This document shows, piece by piece, positions 11,075 through 19,991 of a DNA stretch of 64,000 nt; position 1 is the stretch's first letter; the number at the start of each line of letters is the position of its first letter. The stretch spans positions 124,001-188,000 of the forward strand of contig CP134226.1 in NCBI GenBank assembly GCA_031655335.1, read 5' to 3'. The DNA is from Thalassospiraceae bacterium LMO-SO8 (GTDB lineage Bacteria; Pseudomonadota; Alphaproteobacteria; Rhodospirillales; Casp-alpha2). The position numbers were made by a program, and so were the translations under genes. The notes beneath the pieces are model-generated. The model saw only the letters and a list, made by a program, of their open reading frames with translations. It had not been told where the DNA came from and did no database searches.

Positions 11075-12418
11075 ATGACGCCGGGCGCCCGCGTACAGGC
11101 CTGCATTGAACTGTTGGCGCAGATCGCCGCCGAGGCGCAGGACGCCAGCGCCGTCATCGACGCTTATTTCCGCACCCGCCGCTATGCCGGGTCCGGCGAC
11201 CGTCGCACCGTGACACACCGCGTCTATGAAAACCTGCGTCATCGCGCGCGTCTGGACTGGTGGATTCAGCGCACGGGCGTGGCCCTCGATTCAACACCGC
11301 GCACCCGCGTGCTGGCCCAGATGGCGGTCTACGAGCGGGTGTCGCCGGACGAGTTGGCGCGCCAGTTCTCGGGCACCCGGCACTGTCCGCCGACCCTCAA
11401 CAACCGGGAACAGGAACTGGCGGAATCCCTTTACGGCCGCCCGCCCATGCACATCGACATGCCCGACTGGGTGCGCCTGGAATACCCGTCCTGGATGGGG
11501 CCCTCCTTACGCGCCATCTTCGGGCCGCGGCTGGAAATGGAACTCCAGGCGCTGAGCCAGACCGCGCCCGTGGACCTGCGCGTCAACACCTTGAAGGCGA
11601 CGCGGGAACAGGTGCAGGCCGCCTTGACCGGCGACGGCATCGAGGTCGAACCGACGCCGCTGTCCCCCCTTGGCCTGCGCTTGCAATCCCGCGCCCGGCT
11701 GGGCGGCACCCATGCCTTCAAGCACGGCCTGTTCGAGGTTCAGGACGAGGGCTCGCAGCTCATCGCGCTGCTGGCCGGCGTGCGTCCGGGCATGACCGTC
11801 ATCGACTATTGCGCCGGGGCCGGCGGCAAGACCCTGGCCATGGCGGCGGCCCTGGGCCCGGCCGCCAGGTCGGAGGCGGAGGCCGGCGCGCCGCGCGGCC
11901 GCCTGATCGCCTGCGACGTATCGCGCTACCGCATGGACCGCATGGCGCCGCGCCTGAAACGCGCCGGCGCCGACATGGTGCGCCGGCAGGTCGTCGCGGC
12001 ACGCGACGACAGCTGGGTCAAGGCCAACCACGAAATGGCCGATCGGGTGCTGGCCGACGTGCCCTGCACGGGCACGGGGGCCTGGCGGCGCAACCTGGAC
12101 GCCAAATGGCGGTTCCGCCCCGACGACCTGGAACACCTGATCGAAATGCAACGCCTGATCATGGTTCAGGCGGCATCCCTGGTGGCGCCCAAGGGCCGGC
12201 TGATCTACGCGACCTGCTCTCTCCTGCGCGAGGAAAACGAGGAACAGATCGACTGGTTCATGGCCGAGGTTCCCGGTTTCCGGGTTCTGCCGCTGGCCGA
12301 GGTCTGGACGGAAACCGTCGGCGGGCCGCTGCCCAACGAAGGCGATTTTTTACGCCTGTCACCGGCATCAACGGGAACCGATGGATTTTTCTGCGCAGTT
12401 CTGGGAAAATCAGCTTAA
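11075..12418 (+). CDS. RsmB/NOP2-family rRNA (cytosine-5) methyltransferase
   Basis: A 447-residue SAM-dependent RNA methyltransferase. The N-terminal NusB-like helical region (about 5-130) is followed by a PUA-linked region and the Rossmann core with DYCAGAGGKTL near residue 245. Both family cysteines are visible: the release Cys in DVPCTGTGAWRR and the catalytic Cys in IYATCSLLREENEEQ. Members methylate C5 of cytosine in 16S rRNA (RsmB acts on C967). The substrate here is inferred from the family. The ATG at 11075 follows AGGGAGCG; longer in-frame upstream sequence is not conserved-looking. A GntR-type palindrome begins 2 bases after the stop. Confidence 0.9.
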   Translation: MTPGARVQACIELLAQIAAEAQDASAVIDAYFRTRRYAGSGDRRTVTHRVYENLRHRARLDWWIQRTGVALDSTPRTRVLAQMAVYERVSPDELARQFSGTRHCPPTLNNREQELAESLYGRPPMHIDMPDWVRLEYPSWMGPSLRAIFGPRLEMELQALSQTAPVDLRVNTLKATREQVQAALTGDGIEVEPTPLSPLGLRLQSRARLGGTHAFKHGLFEVQDEGSQLIALLAGVRPGMTVIDYCAGAGGKTLAMAAALGPAARSEAEAGAPRGRLIACDVSRYRMDRMAPRLKRAGADMVRRQVVAARDDSWVKANHEMADRVLADVPCTGTGAWRRNLDAKWRFRPDDLEHLIEMQRLIMVQAASLVAPKGRLIYATCSLLREENEEQIDWFMAEVPGFRVLPLAEVWTETVGGPLPNEGDFLRLSPASTGTDGFFCAVLGKSA

Positions 12419-12420
12419 CA

Positions 12421-12430
12421 TTGTATACAA
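12421..12430. promoter_or_regulatory. GntR-type palindrome upstream of the TauD-like gene
   Basis: TTGTATACAA is a perfect 10-bp palindrome fitting the general GntR-superfamily operator form (half-sites TGTA/TACA). It lies 25 bases before the dioxygenase start codon, where a repressor would block the promoter or early transcription. An identical core recurs at 24596-24605. Confidence 0.5.
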
Positions 12431-12454
12431 AACTAGTCTGCCGGAGAGGAAACC

Positions 12455-13480
12455 ATGCCCACCACGACCAACGACAACCTGCAACCCGCTCAAGGTGCTT
12501 CATGTTGGACCGGCCCGCAGTTGGCCGGATCCCGTTCCTGGATCGTCGAAATGTCCGACGCGGACCGCACCGCCGTCATGGGTGCGCTTGACGCCAGCGC
12601 CGGCTGCGATCCCTTGACGATGACCGCCGATGATTTTCCCGTCGGCGCCTTTGCCGAGAACCTGGCCGACCTGCGCCGCGAGGCCGCCTTCGGCACCGGA
12701 TTCTTCCTGTTGCGCACCGGACTGGGGAATTTGGACGAGGAACAGGCCCGGCGGATGATCTGGGGCATGGGCCAGTATCTGGGCATTCCGCAAATCCAGG
12801 ACGCCCGCCGCACCCTGCTGCACGATGTCCGCGACACCGGCGCCAACCTGCAAAAGCAGGCCGACGTGCGCACCTATCAGACCAACGAGGCACAGCCCTT
12901 CCACAACGACGGCGGCGACATCTTCGCGCTGCTGTGCCGGCGTCAGTCGACGGGCGGCGGCAAGTCCCTGATCGTCAGCGCCCATACCGTGTTCAACGAA
13001 ATCCTCCGCCGCCGGCCGGACCTTGCCAAGGTGTTGACGGAGCCGTTCTATTTCGACGCCCGCGGCCAGGCCCTGCCCGGCCGGCCCTGGTATCAGGCCC
13101 TGCCGATATTCCAATTCCATGGCGGGCACTGGTTCGTCATGTACAAGCGCCATTACATCGAACTGGCCCAGCGGTCCGACGAAATCCCGCGTCTGACCGA
13201 CGCCCAGATCGAAGCCATGGACCTTTTGGACGCGCTTTGCGACGACCCGGCGTTCCATCTGTCGTTCGAAATGTCGCCGGGTGACCTGGTGGTCGGCAAC
13301 AACTTCACCACCCTGCACGCCCGCACCGCCTTCACGGACCCCGATCCGGCGTCCGGCGAGAAACGGCACATGTTGCGCCTGTGGCTCGGCATCGAAGACG
13401 GCCTGGCCTTGCCCCCGGCCTTTGCGGAAACCCGGGAATTCGGCCCCCTTTTCGAAACGACACATCGCATCGCGATATAA
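12455..13480 (+). CDS. TauD/TfdA-family Fe(II)/2-oxoglutarate dioxygenase
   Basis: A 341-residue protein of the TauD fold. The iron-binding His and Asp are in PFHNDGGD (HxD), and the distal His and the 2-oxoglutarate-binding Arg are in NFTTLHARTAFTDP and KRHMLRLWL. The family hydroxylates small organic acids or sulfonates using 2-oxoglutarate and O2; taurine, gamma-butyrobetaine and chloropropionate-type substrates are all known, so the substrate cannot be named. GGAGAGGAAACC precedes the ATG. The gene is preceded by the GntR-type palindrome, which suggests inducible expression. Confidence 0.87.
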   Translation: MPTTTNDNLQPAQGASCWTGPQLAGSRSWIVEMSDADRTAVMGALDASAGCDPLTMTADDFPVGAFAENLADLRREAAFGTGFFLLRTGLGNLDEEQARRMIWGMGQYLGIPQIQDARRTLLHDVRDTGANLQKQADVRTYQTNEAQPFHNDGGDIFALLCRRQSTGGGKSLIVSAHTVFNEILRRRPDLAKVLTEPFYFDARGQALPGRPWYQALPIFQFHGGHWFVMYKRHYIELAQRSDEIPRLTDAQIEAMDLLDALCDDPAFHLSFEMSPGDLVVGNNFTTLHARTAFTDPDPASGEKRHMLRLWLGIEDGLALPPAFAETREFGPLFETTHRIAI

Positions 13481-13928
13481 AATTTCTTCCGTTGACACAA
13501 TACCGGAACTTTATTATCGAGATTAACGGTTCGTTATGGTATTGTTGCTACGCTACCAGAAGGTGGAAACGCCTTGTGTGGCGGAGACGTCGGACGAGGC
13601 ATCGGCGCCAGGGTTTGGAACCTTGGCCCGGGTTGTTCGTTCATCGGGAGAAGACAGATGAAACAGGCCCAGCACACGCAAGCCCCCCGCGAAAGCGATC
13701 ATCCGTTGGAAGGCCCGCACCCGACCGACTGAGGCCGGGGCCGTTCTTTCCGGATGTTCCCACGTCCGGGCTGCGCTTTAACCGATTCCGGCACGCCGCT
13801 TCAACGCTGACGTCAACCGGACAAGTGGGTTCATCACGGGGCCACCGCCGCATCGTCCGCCGGTGCAGACATTCTCCCGCCTTTCCGCTAAAAATCTCAA
13901 ACGAGGCCCAACACCCAGGGAGCACGCC
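13481..13928. other. 448-base intergenic region with promoter-like sequence and hairpin
   Basis: No convincing gene. It begins AT-rich with a perfect -35 hexamer TTGACA (13492-13497) and TATTAT or TTATCG 14-16 bases on. It contains an 8-bp hairpin (13750-13757 with 13762-13769, one G-U pair, loop TCCC). A 24-codon reading frame starting at 13658 (MKQAQHTQAP...) has GGGAG before it, but nothing else supports it. A small RNA or leader is possible. Confidence 0.4.
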
Positions 13929-14261
13929 ATGAGTTCCTTCGAAGACGACCTGCGCCGCCAGCAACAGTTCCTGCGCAAGGCGGAGATGCTGATTTCCCAG
14001 GCCAACCGCGAAATCATCGGCCCGATGATTCCCGAAATCACCGAGGCCCGGGTCATCAACTTCGCCCGCGCCGTCGCCCATCTGCGCGGGCGCTACCTCC
14101 AAGCGGCCTTCAATATCTCCAACGTCGCCGACGGCGAAGCGCCCTCCGACGCCGAGATCACCAACCTGCGCAAGTACCGCGACATTTACGAAGAAGCCAA
14201 GAAGGCTTATGAGGAACTCACCCACGCCATCGAACGCGGCTACATCCACATTGCCGAATAA
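13929..14261 (+). CDS. Conserved hypothetical protein (110 aa)
   Basis: A 110-residue, largely alpha-helical soluble protein with no signal or membrane helix: EDDLRRQQQFLRKAEMLISQ, then REIIGPMIPEITEARVINFA and a C-terminal helix ending AIERGYIHIAE. The ATG at 13929 follows CAGGGAG with suitable spacing. It lies 30 bases before the alpha/beta hydrolase gene and may share its transcript. The family is not recognised, but codon use matches the neighbours and it looks like a real gene. Confidence 0.75.
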   Translation: MSSFEDDLRRQQQFLRKAEMLISQANREIIGPMIPEITEARVINFARAVAHLRGRYLQAAFNISNVADGEAPSDAEITNLRKYRDIYEEAKKAYEELTHAIERGYIHIAE

Positions 14262-14291
14262 GACCAGCCCGAAAGACTGAATTCTCCCATC

Positions 14292-15155
14292 ATGGACCAC
14301 GCAGCCCTTGCCCAAGACGTGGCGGCCCTCGCCGCCAAAGCCCAACGCCTGGAAACCCCCGGCCCCAACGGCCCCGCGGTCTGGCACCGCTGGGAAGGCG
14401 GCGGCCCGACCCTCGTGCTACTGCACGGCGGATGGGGGTCGTGGACCCACTGGTACCGCTCGATCCCCCTGCTGACCCCCCATTTCACGCTGCTCGCTCC
14501 GGACACCCCCGGCTTCGGCGACAGCGGCGCCCCGCCCAAGCCGACCGCGCCGGACGACATCGCCGATATCCTGGTCGCCGGCCTGGACCAGCTTGTGCCG
14601 GCGGGCGAGACCTTCCATCTGGCCGGGTTTTCCTTCGGCGGCCTGATCGGCAGCGTCGTCGCGTCGAAGACGCCCGGCCGCTGCCGCAGCTTCGTCATGG
14701 TCGGCGCCAGCGGCTTCGGCGTGCTGCACGCCCCGCCCCAGGGCACGGCCCTGGCCGAGGACGGCATGACCGACGACGAGATCGACGAATTGCAGCGCCG
14801 CAACCTGCAAATCCTCATGATGCGCGACCCCGCCAACATCGACGATCTGGCCGTGCACATTCATCGCCGCAACCTGGAACGCGGGCGCATCCGCTCGCGA
14901 CCGATCTCGCTGACCGACCGGCTGCTGCGCGCCCTGCCCGACATCAAGGCATCCATGGCCGGCATCTGGGGTGAATACGACATCACGGTGATGGGCCAGG
15001 AAGGCCTGGACAAGCGCCGGGAAATCATCCGCAGCTTCCAACCCGAGGCGCCCTTCCACGTCATCAAGGGCGCCGGCCATTGGGTGATGTACGAAGCGGC
15101 GGAGGAATTCGCCGACACCCTGACGGGCACCCTGAAGACCCTCGCCCCCTACTGA
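14292..15155 (+). CDS. Alpha/beta hydrolase
   Basis: A 287-residue alpha/beta-hydrolase-fold enzyme. The oxyanion-hole motif is LLHGGWGSW, the nucleophile elbow is GFSFGG (Ser nucleophile), and the catalytic His is in GAGHWVMYE near the C-terminus. The acid is probably the Asp of WGEYDITV. DTPGFGDSG after strand 4 is typical of the esterase/C-C hydrolase group (MhpC-like). No signal peptide, so cytoplasmic. The substrate is unknown and neighbours give no clear pathway. Confidence 0.87.
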   Translation: MDHAALAQDVAALAAKAQRLETPGPNGPAVWHRWEGGGPTLVLLHGGWGSWTHWYRSIPLLTPHFTLLAPDTPGFGDSGAPPKPTAPDDIADILVAGLDQLVPAGETFHLAGFSFGGLIGSVVASKTPGRCRSFVMVGASGFGVLHAPPQGTALAEDGMTDDEIDELQRRNLQILMMRDPANIDDLAVHIHRRNLERGRIRSRPISLTDRLLRALPDIKASMAGIWGEYDITVMGQEGLDKRREIIRSFQPEAPFHVIKGAGHWVMYEAAEEFADTLTGTLKTLAPY

Positions 15156-15231
15156 CCCGCCCTTAAGCCGTTGCGTCGTCCCCGTCCTCGGCCAATAATC
15201 GAGGCGAGGGAAGCAACGGAGGCATTGGGCG

Positions 15232-15708
15232 ATGGCGGGCGTGCTCGACACCCTGACGGATTTGTATCGGGAGCAGATGGCGCGTCATCAGAACCGCCCA
15301 TTCCTGGAGGCCGTGATGTCGGCCGCCGCCCTGGTCTGCGCCGCCGACGGGCAGGTCACCTTTCCCGAACGCATGCGCCTTGACCAGATCGTCGAGGCGA
15401 TCAAGCAGTTGCAGGTGTTCGACCCGCATGAGGCCGTCGATCTGTTCAACGACTACACGGCGGACATCCAGGACGATCCCAAAACAGGGCGCGAGGCCGC
15501 GTTCCGGCGCATCGAACCCGTGGCCGACAACCCCGAAACGGCGTCGCTCATCCTGCGCGTCTGCATGGGCATTCTGGAGGTCGAGGGCGAAGACAACCTG
15601 ACCGAACAGATCGAGGTCGTCAGCCTGTGTTCGCGCCTCGGCATCGACCCGAAGGACCTGGGCCTCTACGTCGACGACCTGCCGCACATCCCGGACGAAA
15701 AGGCGTAA
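15232..15708 (+). CDS. TerB-like protein
   Basis: A 158-residue all-helical protein with the TerB/DjlA signature: MSAAALVCAADGQVTFPERM, and in the second half ILRVCMGILEVEGEDN. The two acidic A-D-G-x and E-x-E-x turns are the metal-binding positions of TerB folds. Named for tellurite resistance, most stand-alone members are of unknown function and sit near membranes. It precedes a DUF4126 membrane protein by 21 bases, likely co-transcribed. Confidence 0.8.
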   Translation: MAGVLDTLTDLYREQMARHQNRPFLEAVMSAAALVCAADGQVTFPERMRLDQIVEAIKQLQVFDPHEAVDLFNDYTADIQDDPKTGREAAFRRIEPVADNPETASLILRVCMGILEVEGEDNLTEQIEVVSLCSRLGIDPKDLGLYVDDLPHIPDEKA

Positions 15709-15729
15709 TCCGCCCATGGAAGCGATAAC

Positions 15730-16488
15730 GTGGAACCGTTGACCGCCCTCGCCGTCGCCCTGGGCTCCGCCTGGGGCAGCGGGCTGAACCTTTACGCCAC
15801 CGTGCTGGTGCTGGGCGGGCTCGACGCCTTCGGCGTGATCTCCCTGCCCGACAGCATGGCCGTGCTGTCCTCGACCTGGGTGCTGGCGGCGGCGGCGCTG
15901 TTGTATTTCATCGAGTTCTTCGCCGACAAGATCCCCGGCCTGGATTCCATCTGGGACCTGATCCACACCTTCATCCGCATCCCGGCGGGCGCGCTCATGG
16001 CGGCGGGCGCCGTGGGCGGGCTGGATTTCATGAACGACGAATTGCAGACCGTGGCCGCGTTGCTCGGCGGCGGCATGATCGCCGCCGGGACCCACGCCGC
16101 AAAGGCGGGGGCGCGGGCCGTCATCAATACGTCGCCCGAACCTTTTTCCAACTGGGGCATGAGTCTGTTCGAGGATGTCCTGGTGTTCGGCGGCCTGGCG
16201 CTCGCCCTGTTCAACCCGGTCGCCTTCCTGATCGGGCTCGGCCTGTTCGCCCTGCTGGTGATCTGGCTGGTGCCCAAGATCTGGCGCGGCATCGCCCGGT
16301 TCTTCGGCGGCTACAAGGACCCGGAAAGCCTGCGCCATCCGAAGGAAAGCATGGCGGGCATGGGATCGGCCGGGTTTTCCGGCGGCCCCGGCGACTGGGC
16401 GCCGCCCGATGGCAGCGGTCCCGGGGACGCGCCCACCGCCGGCACGACAGACATCGCCAAGCGGCCCGGAACGGATCCTGCGCCTTAA
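15730..16488 (+). CDS. DUF4126 membrane protein
   Basis: A 252-residue membrane protein of the DUF4126 family: SAWGSGLNLYATVLVLGGLD at the N-terminus, FFADKIPGLDSIWDLIHTFI in the centre, and about five hydrophobic segments up to LVPKIWRGIARFFGGYKDPE. The last about 45 residues are Gly/Pro-rich and probably disordered. The start is a GTG; the nearby ATG at 15716 is out of frame. Function unknown. Its stop overlaps that of the convergent dehydrogenase gene by 4 bases. Confidence 0.82.
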   Translation: MEPLTALAVALGSAWGSGLNLYATVLVLGGLDAFGVISLPDSMAVLSSTWVLAAAALLYFIEFFADKIPGLDSIWDLIHTFIRIPAGALMAAGAVGGLDFMNDELQTVAALLGGGMIAAGTHAAKAGARAVINTSPEPFSNWGMSLFEDVLVFGGLALALFNPVAFLIGLGLFALLVIWLVPKIWRGIARFFGGYKDPESLRHPKESMAGMGSAGFSGGPGDWAPPDGSGPGDAPTAGTTDIAKRPGTDPAP

Positions 16489-17441
16489 ACCACGTTGGTC
16501 GGCGATCCCTTTTTGAAATTCTCGATGTTCTGGATCAACTGTTCCGCCATGGCCGCGCGGGCCGTGTTTCCGGCCCAGGCCGTATGCGGCGTCAGGATGA
16601 AATCGGGCCGCCCGACCAGGGCCATGAAGGGGTGATCGGCGGGCGGCGGCTCGCTTGACACCACGTCCATCCCCGCCCCTGCGATCAGGCCGTCGGTCAG
16701 GGCCCGGACCAAGGCGTCCTCGTCGATCAGCCCGCCCCGGGCCGTGTTGATGACCAGGGCCGTGCGCTTCATGCGCTTGAATTCATCCAGCCCGATCATG
16801 CCGCGCGTTTCCGGCGTCAGGGGGCAATGCAGGGTCAGCACGTCCGCCGTCTCGATCGCCTCGTCCCAGGGGATCAGGGGGGCTTCCGGCGCCGCCACGC
16901 CCTTGCGGCCGACGAACACGATCTCCATCCCGAAGCCCTTTGCAATCGTGGCGACGCCCTGGCCGAGCGAGCCCCGCCCGACGACGGCGAGCCGCGTGCC
17001 GTACAGGTCGCGCAGTTCGTGGGTGAAAAAGGTGAAGGTGCCGGCGTCCTGCCACTTGCCCGCCTTGACGTCGGCGAGATAGCCGATGATCTGGCGCCGC
17101 AGGGTGAGGATCAGGCCGAAGGCGTGTTCGGGCACCGAATGTTCCGCATAGCCGCGCACGTTGCACACGGTAATGCCCCGCGCCTTGGCCGCCGCCAGAT
17201 CGATGATGTCCGTGCCCGTGGCGCAGACGGCGATCAGCTTCAACCCCGGTGCCGCGTCCATGTCGGCGGCCCCCACCTTGACCTTGTTGGTGACGACGAT
17301 GGCCGCGTCCTTGATGCGGTCCGCGACCGCGCCCGGCCTGGTTTCGTCGTGATCCACCCATTGATGGGGAAAACCGGGGGCGCGTAACGTCGTGCCGGGG
17401 GCAAGGGACCCGTGGTCGAGAAAGACGATGGTATCGGTCAT
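16485..17441 (-). CDS. D-2-hydroxyacid dehydrogenase (glycerate/hydroxypyruvate type)
   Basis: A 318-residue NAD(P)-dependent dehydrogenase of the D-isomer-specific 2-hydroxyacid family. The Rossmann motif is VVGRGSLGQGVA. The catalytic Arg is in VINTARGGLIDEDAL, the Glu in DVVSSEPPPADHP, and the His in LTPHTAWAGN. IVFLDHGSLAPG at the N-terminus is typical of glycerate/hydroxypyruvate dehydrogenases. I used the ATG that starts this conserved segment. A GTG 27 bases upstream (17468) overlaps the preceding stop as GTGA and would fit the coupling seen in the rest of the operon. Last of a four-gene operon. Confidence 0.87.
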   Translation of the reverse strand: MTDTIVFLDHGSLAPGTTLRAPGFPHQWVDHDETRPGAVADRIKDAAIVVTNKVKVGAADMDAAPGLKLIAVCATGTDIIDLAAAKARGITVCNVRGYAEHSVPEHAFGLILTLRRQIIGYLADVKAGKWQDAGTFTFFTHELRDLYGTRLAVVGRGSLGQGVATIAKGFGMEIVFVGRKGVAAPEAPLIPWDEAIETADVLTLHCPLTPETRGMIGLDEFKRMKRTALVINTARGGLIDEDALVRALTDGLIAGAGMDVVSSEPPPADHPFMALVGRPDFILTPHTAWAGNTARAAMAEQLIQNIENFKKGSPTNVV

Positions 17442-17464
17442 GGCGGGGACTTTCAGGCTGGGAA

Positions 17465-18547
17465 TCACACCCCGTACTTATCGACGGCCCGGTCGTTCCA
17501 TTCAATGCCGATGCCGGGTTTTTCCGCAGGGTGGCAATGGCCGTCGACCACCGGCAGCCCCTCGACCAGGACCGGTTCAGCCCAGTCCACGTATTCCAGC
17601 CAGTGGCGGGTCGGCGTCGCGGCCAACAGGTGCACGCTGACTTCGGGGTACAGATGGCTGGAGATCGGCAGGTGGGCCGCCGCCGCCAGCTTGGCCGCGC
17701 CCAGCCAGCCGGTGACGCCGCCGATCTTGCCCGCGTCGGGCATGAAGTAATCGCAGGCGCCGGCGGCCATGCATTTCGCCATTTCGCCGGGGAACCAGCA
17801 GTTCTCGCCGGTCTGGATTTTCGTCTTCACCACCGCGCGCAGCGCCGCATGGCCGTAGAAGTCGTCGTAATGGACCGGCTCCTCGACCCAATAGAGCCCC
17901 TCACCGTCCAGCGCCTTGACCCGGCGGATGACCTCTTCCACGTCCTGGCTTTGGTTGTAGTCGCTCATCAGGGGCGCGTCGGGGCCGATCGCGGCCTTGA
18001 CCGCGCGGGTCACGGCGACGTCTTCCGCCAGCGTCGGATAGCCCAGGCGCAGCTTGACCGCGTTGAAGCCTTCGTCGAGAAGCGCCCGCGCCTCCACCGC
18101 CGCCGCCTCGGCCCCGATCATGCCGAGGCCCTTGGAGTTGTAGGCGGGGATCGCCACCGCCTCGGCCTCCAAAAGCCGATAGAGCGGCAGGTTCCGGGAT
18201 TTCCCGAGAGCATCCCACAGCGCCATGTCGAGGCCGGAGATCGCCTGCCCCGCCACCCCCTTGGCGCCCAACAGGCGGAAGGCGGCCCAGAGTTCCGCCT
18301 GAACCGCCCGAGGGTCGAGCGCCTTGCCCGTCACCTTGTCCGCCAGCACCTCGTACATGGCCATGATCGGTTTCAAGGCCCAGGTGTGATAGGCGAAGGA
18401 ATAGGCGCGACCGACGATGCCCGATGCCGTTTCCACGTCGACCAGCACCAGAGGGGCCTCCGACACGGCCCCGCCCGCCGTCGCCAGCGGCCGGCGCATG
18501 GGCACGACCACGGGCCGGGCGGTCAGGCGTGCGATGGTCTCGGTCAT
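17465..18547 (-). CDS. Mandelate racemase/muconate lactonizing enzyme family protein
   Basis: A 360-residue enolase-superfamily enzyme. The N-terminal capping domain is followed by a TIM barrel with KLRLG (KxR at the second-strand position), metal ligands Asp in MSDYNQ, Glu in WVEEPV and Glu in TGENCWF, and the general-base His in ISSHLYPE. The KxR and His pair resembles mandelate-racemase/sugar-acid dehydratase subgroups. The likely reaction is proton abstraction alpha to a carboxylate (racemase or dehydratase). It starts 4 bases inside the fetB-like stop (ATGA), and a 2-hydroxyacid dehydrogenase follows, consistent with sugar-acid or hydroxyacid catabolism. Confidence 0.88.
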   Translation of the reverse strand: MTETIARLTARPVVVPMRRPLATAGGAVSEAPLVLVDVETASGIVGRAYSFAYHTWALKPIMAMYEVLADKVTGKALDPRAVQAELWAAFRLLGAKGVAGQAISGLDMALWDALGKSRNLPLYRLLEAEAVAIPAYNSKGLGMIGAEAAAVEARALLDEGFNAVKLRLGYPTLAEDVAVTRAVKAAIGPDAPLMSDYNQSQDVEEVIRRVKALDGEGLYWVEEPVHYDDFYGHAALRAVVKTKIQTGENCWFPGEMAKCMAAGACDYFMPDAGKIGGVTGWLGAAKLAAAAHLPISSHLYPEVSVHLLAATPTRHWLEYVDWAEPVLVEGLPVVDGHCHPAEKPGIGIEWNDRAVDKYGV

Positions 18548-19353
18548 TGGTCGGTCTCCTGAAAACGATCAAGGCGCAGGCGATGGCGCGGATCGGTGAT
18601 ACGCCAGACGGCGGCATAGATCGCCAGGGTGGCGCCGATGCCGGTCGCCCCGCCGATCAGGAACATGACCAGCAATTGATACTTCACGGCCTCGACCGGG
18701 TCGGCGCCGGCCAAAATCTGGCCCGTCATCATGCCCGGCAAGGCCACCACCCCCGTCGCCGCCATGGAATTGATGGTCGGCATCAGGGCCGTCTTGAGGG
18801 CCCGGCGAACGAAGGGCCGAAGCGCCACCTCGCGCGGGAAGCCCAGGGCGATCTGCGCCTCGACCGCCCAACGTTCGCGCACGACCGTGTTGAACAAGGT
18901 GTTGAGACCCAGGCTGATCCCGGTCATCGCGTTGCCCAGGATCATGCCCAGGATGGGCACGGCATAACGCGCATCCCACCAGGGGTCGGGCTTGAGCTGC
19001 GTCGTCAGCGCCAGGCAGGTCACCGAAATGGCGGCGAAGGTCATGGTCGAGACGCCGATGCCGTAGGACCACCAGCCGGTCAGCTTGCGGTCCTGGCGGT
19101 TCATGATCTCGTAGCCGGCGAAGCCGACCATGATCGCCACCACGCCGAGCGTCAGCCAGGGCGACTGCTGCGCGAACAGCGCCTTCAGGACCAGGCCGAC
19201 CAGCAGCAGCTGCACCGTCATGCGGAGCGCCGCGATGGCCAGGGAGCGGGTGATGCCGAGGCCGAGCCACAGGGAGATCCCGCCGTTGAGAACCAGCAGC
19301 AGGGCCGCCAGGGCGAGGTCGAGCGCCGACAGGGGAATGGCCTGGCTGGTCAT
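18544..19353 (-). CDS. FetB/UPF0014-type ABC transporter permease
   Basis: A 269-residue permease with seven or so hydrophobic segments and the UPF0014 hallmarks LRMTVQLLLVGLVLKALFAQ, LGMILGNAMTGISLGLN and MAATGVVALPGMMTGQILAG. Family members (E. coli FetB, plant ALS3/STAR2) are linked to iron export or to aluminium tolerance. The ATP-binding gene upstream overlaps it by 4 bases, and it overlaps the enolase-family gene downstream by 4 bases. Because of that coupling its cargo might be an organic acid or a metal chelate rather than free iron; this is inference. Confidence 0.88.
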   Translation of the reverse strand: MTSQAIPLSALDLALAALLLVLNGGISLWLGLGITRSLAIAALRMTVQLLLVGLVLKALFAQQSPWLTLGVVAIMVGFAGYEIMNRQDRKLTGWWSYGIGVSTMTFAAISVTCLALTTQLKPDPWWDARYAVPILGMILGNAMTGISLGLNTLFNTVVRERWAVEAQIALGFPREVALRPFVRRALKTALMPTINSMAATGVVALPGMMTGQILAGADPVEAVKYQLLVMFLIGGATGIGATLAIYAAVWRITDPRHRLRLDRFQETDQ

Positions 19354-19937
19354 GCGGACAGCCTGCCTTCCTTCATGGTCAACAGCCGCTTACCGAGCCG
19401 CGCCGCCTGTTCCTTGGCATGGGTCGCCAGAATGACGATGCCGCCGTCCATCAGGAAATCATGGATCACGCCTTCGACCAGGGCCGTCGCTTCCTGGTCC
19501 AAGGCTCCGGTGGGCTCGTCCATCAGCAGCACCCGGGGCCCGCGGTCGAAGGCCCGGGCGATGGCCAGGCGCTGGCGCTCGCCGGTCGACAGGCGCGACA
19601 CGGGCCAGGTCAGGGCGTCGGCCTTGAAGCCCAGGCGTTGCAGCACGCCGGTGACCGCCTCCGGATCCTCGAAATGGTCGCCGACCCGGTCTTCCCACCA
19701 GCCCGATTCCGGGCCGACGTACATCACCTGGCGGCGCCACTCGGGCCCGGTCATGGACATCCGTTCGCGGCCGTCCAGGGTGATGTCGCCCTCCGCCGGG
19801 TCGAGGTCGGCAAGCGCCCGCAACATCAGGCTTTTGCCCGAGCCGGACGGCCCCATGACGGCGATGCAGTCGCCCGCGTCCAGGTCCAGGTCGTCGACCT
19901 GCACCAGACGCGCGCGGAGATTTCGGATCGACAGCAT
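19350..19937 (-). CDS. FetA-type ABC transporter ATP-binding protein
   Basis: A compact 195-residue ATPase. Walker A is GPSGSGKS (about 29-36), the signature is LSTGERQRLAIARA, Walker B with D-loop is VLLMDEPTGALDQEA, and the H-loop is ILATHAKEQA. Length and partner match FetA/YbbL. Its stop overlaps the permease start (ATGA). It is the first gene of the operon, with only about 55 bases before the end of the thermonuclease-like gene's reading frame, so the promoter must lie in that gap or further upstream. Confidence 0.9.
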   Translation of the reverse strand: MLSIRNLRARLVQVDDLDLDAGDCIAVMGPSGSGKSLMLRALADLDPAEGDITLDGRERMSMTGPEWRRQVMYVGPESGWWEDRVGDHFEDPEAVTGVLQRLGFKADALTWPVSRLSTGERQRLAIARAFDRGPRVLLMDEPTGALDQEATALVEGVIHDFLMDGGIVILATHAKEQAARLGKRLLTMKEGRLSA

Positions 19938-19991
19938 GGGAGGGATATTAGGGGGCGGCCCGGAACGTGGCGACAGAATAATCGGCGCGGT

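Noticed and set aside
13658-13732. 24-residue reading frame with a ribosome-site-like GGGAG
   Set aside because: Too short and without conservation evidence; kept only as a note in the intergenic entry.
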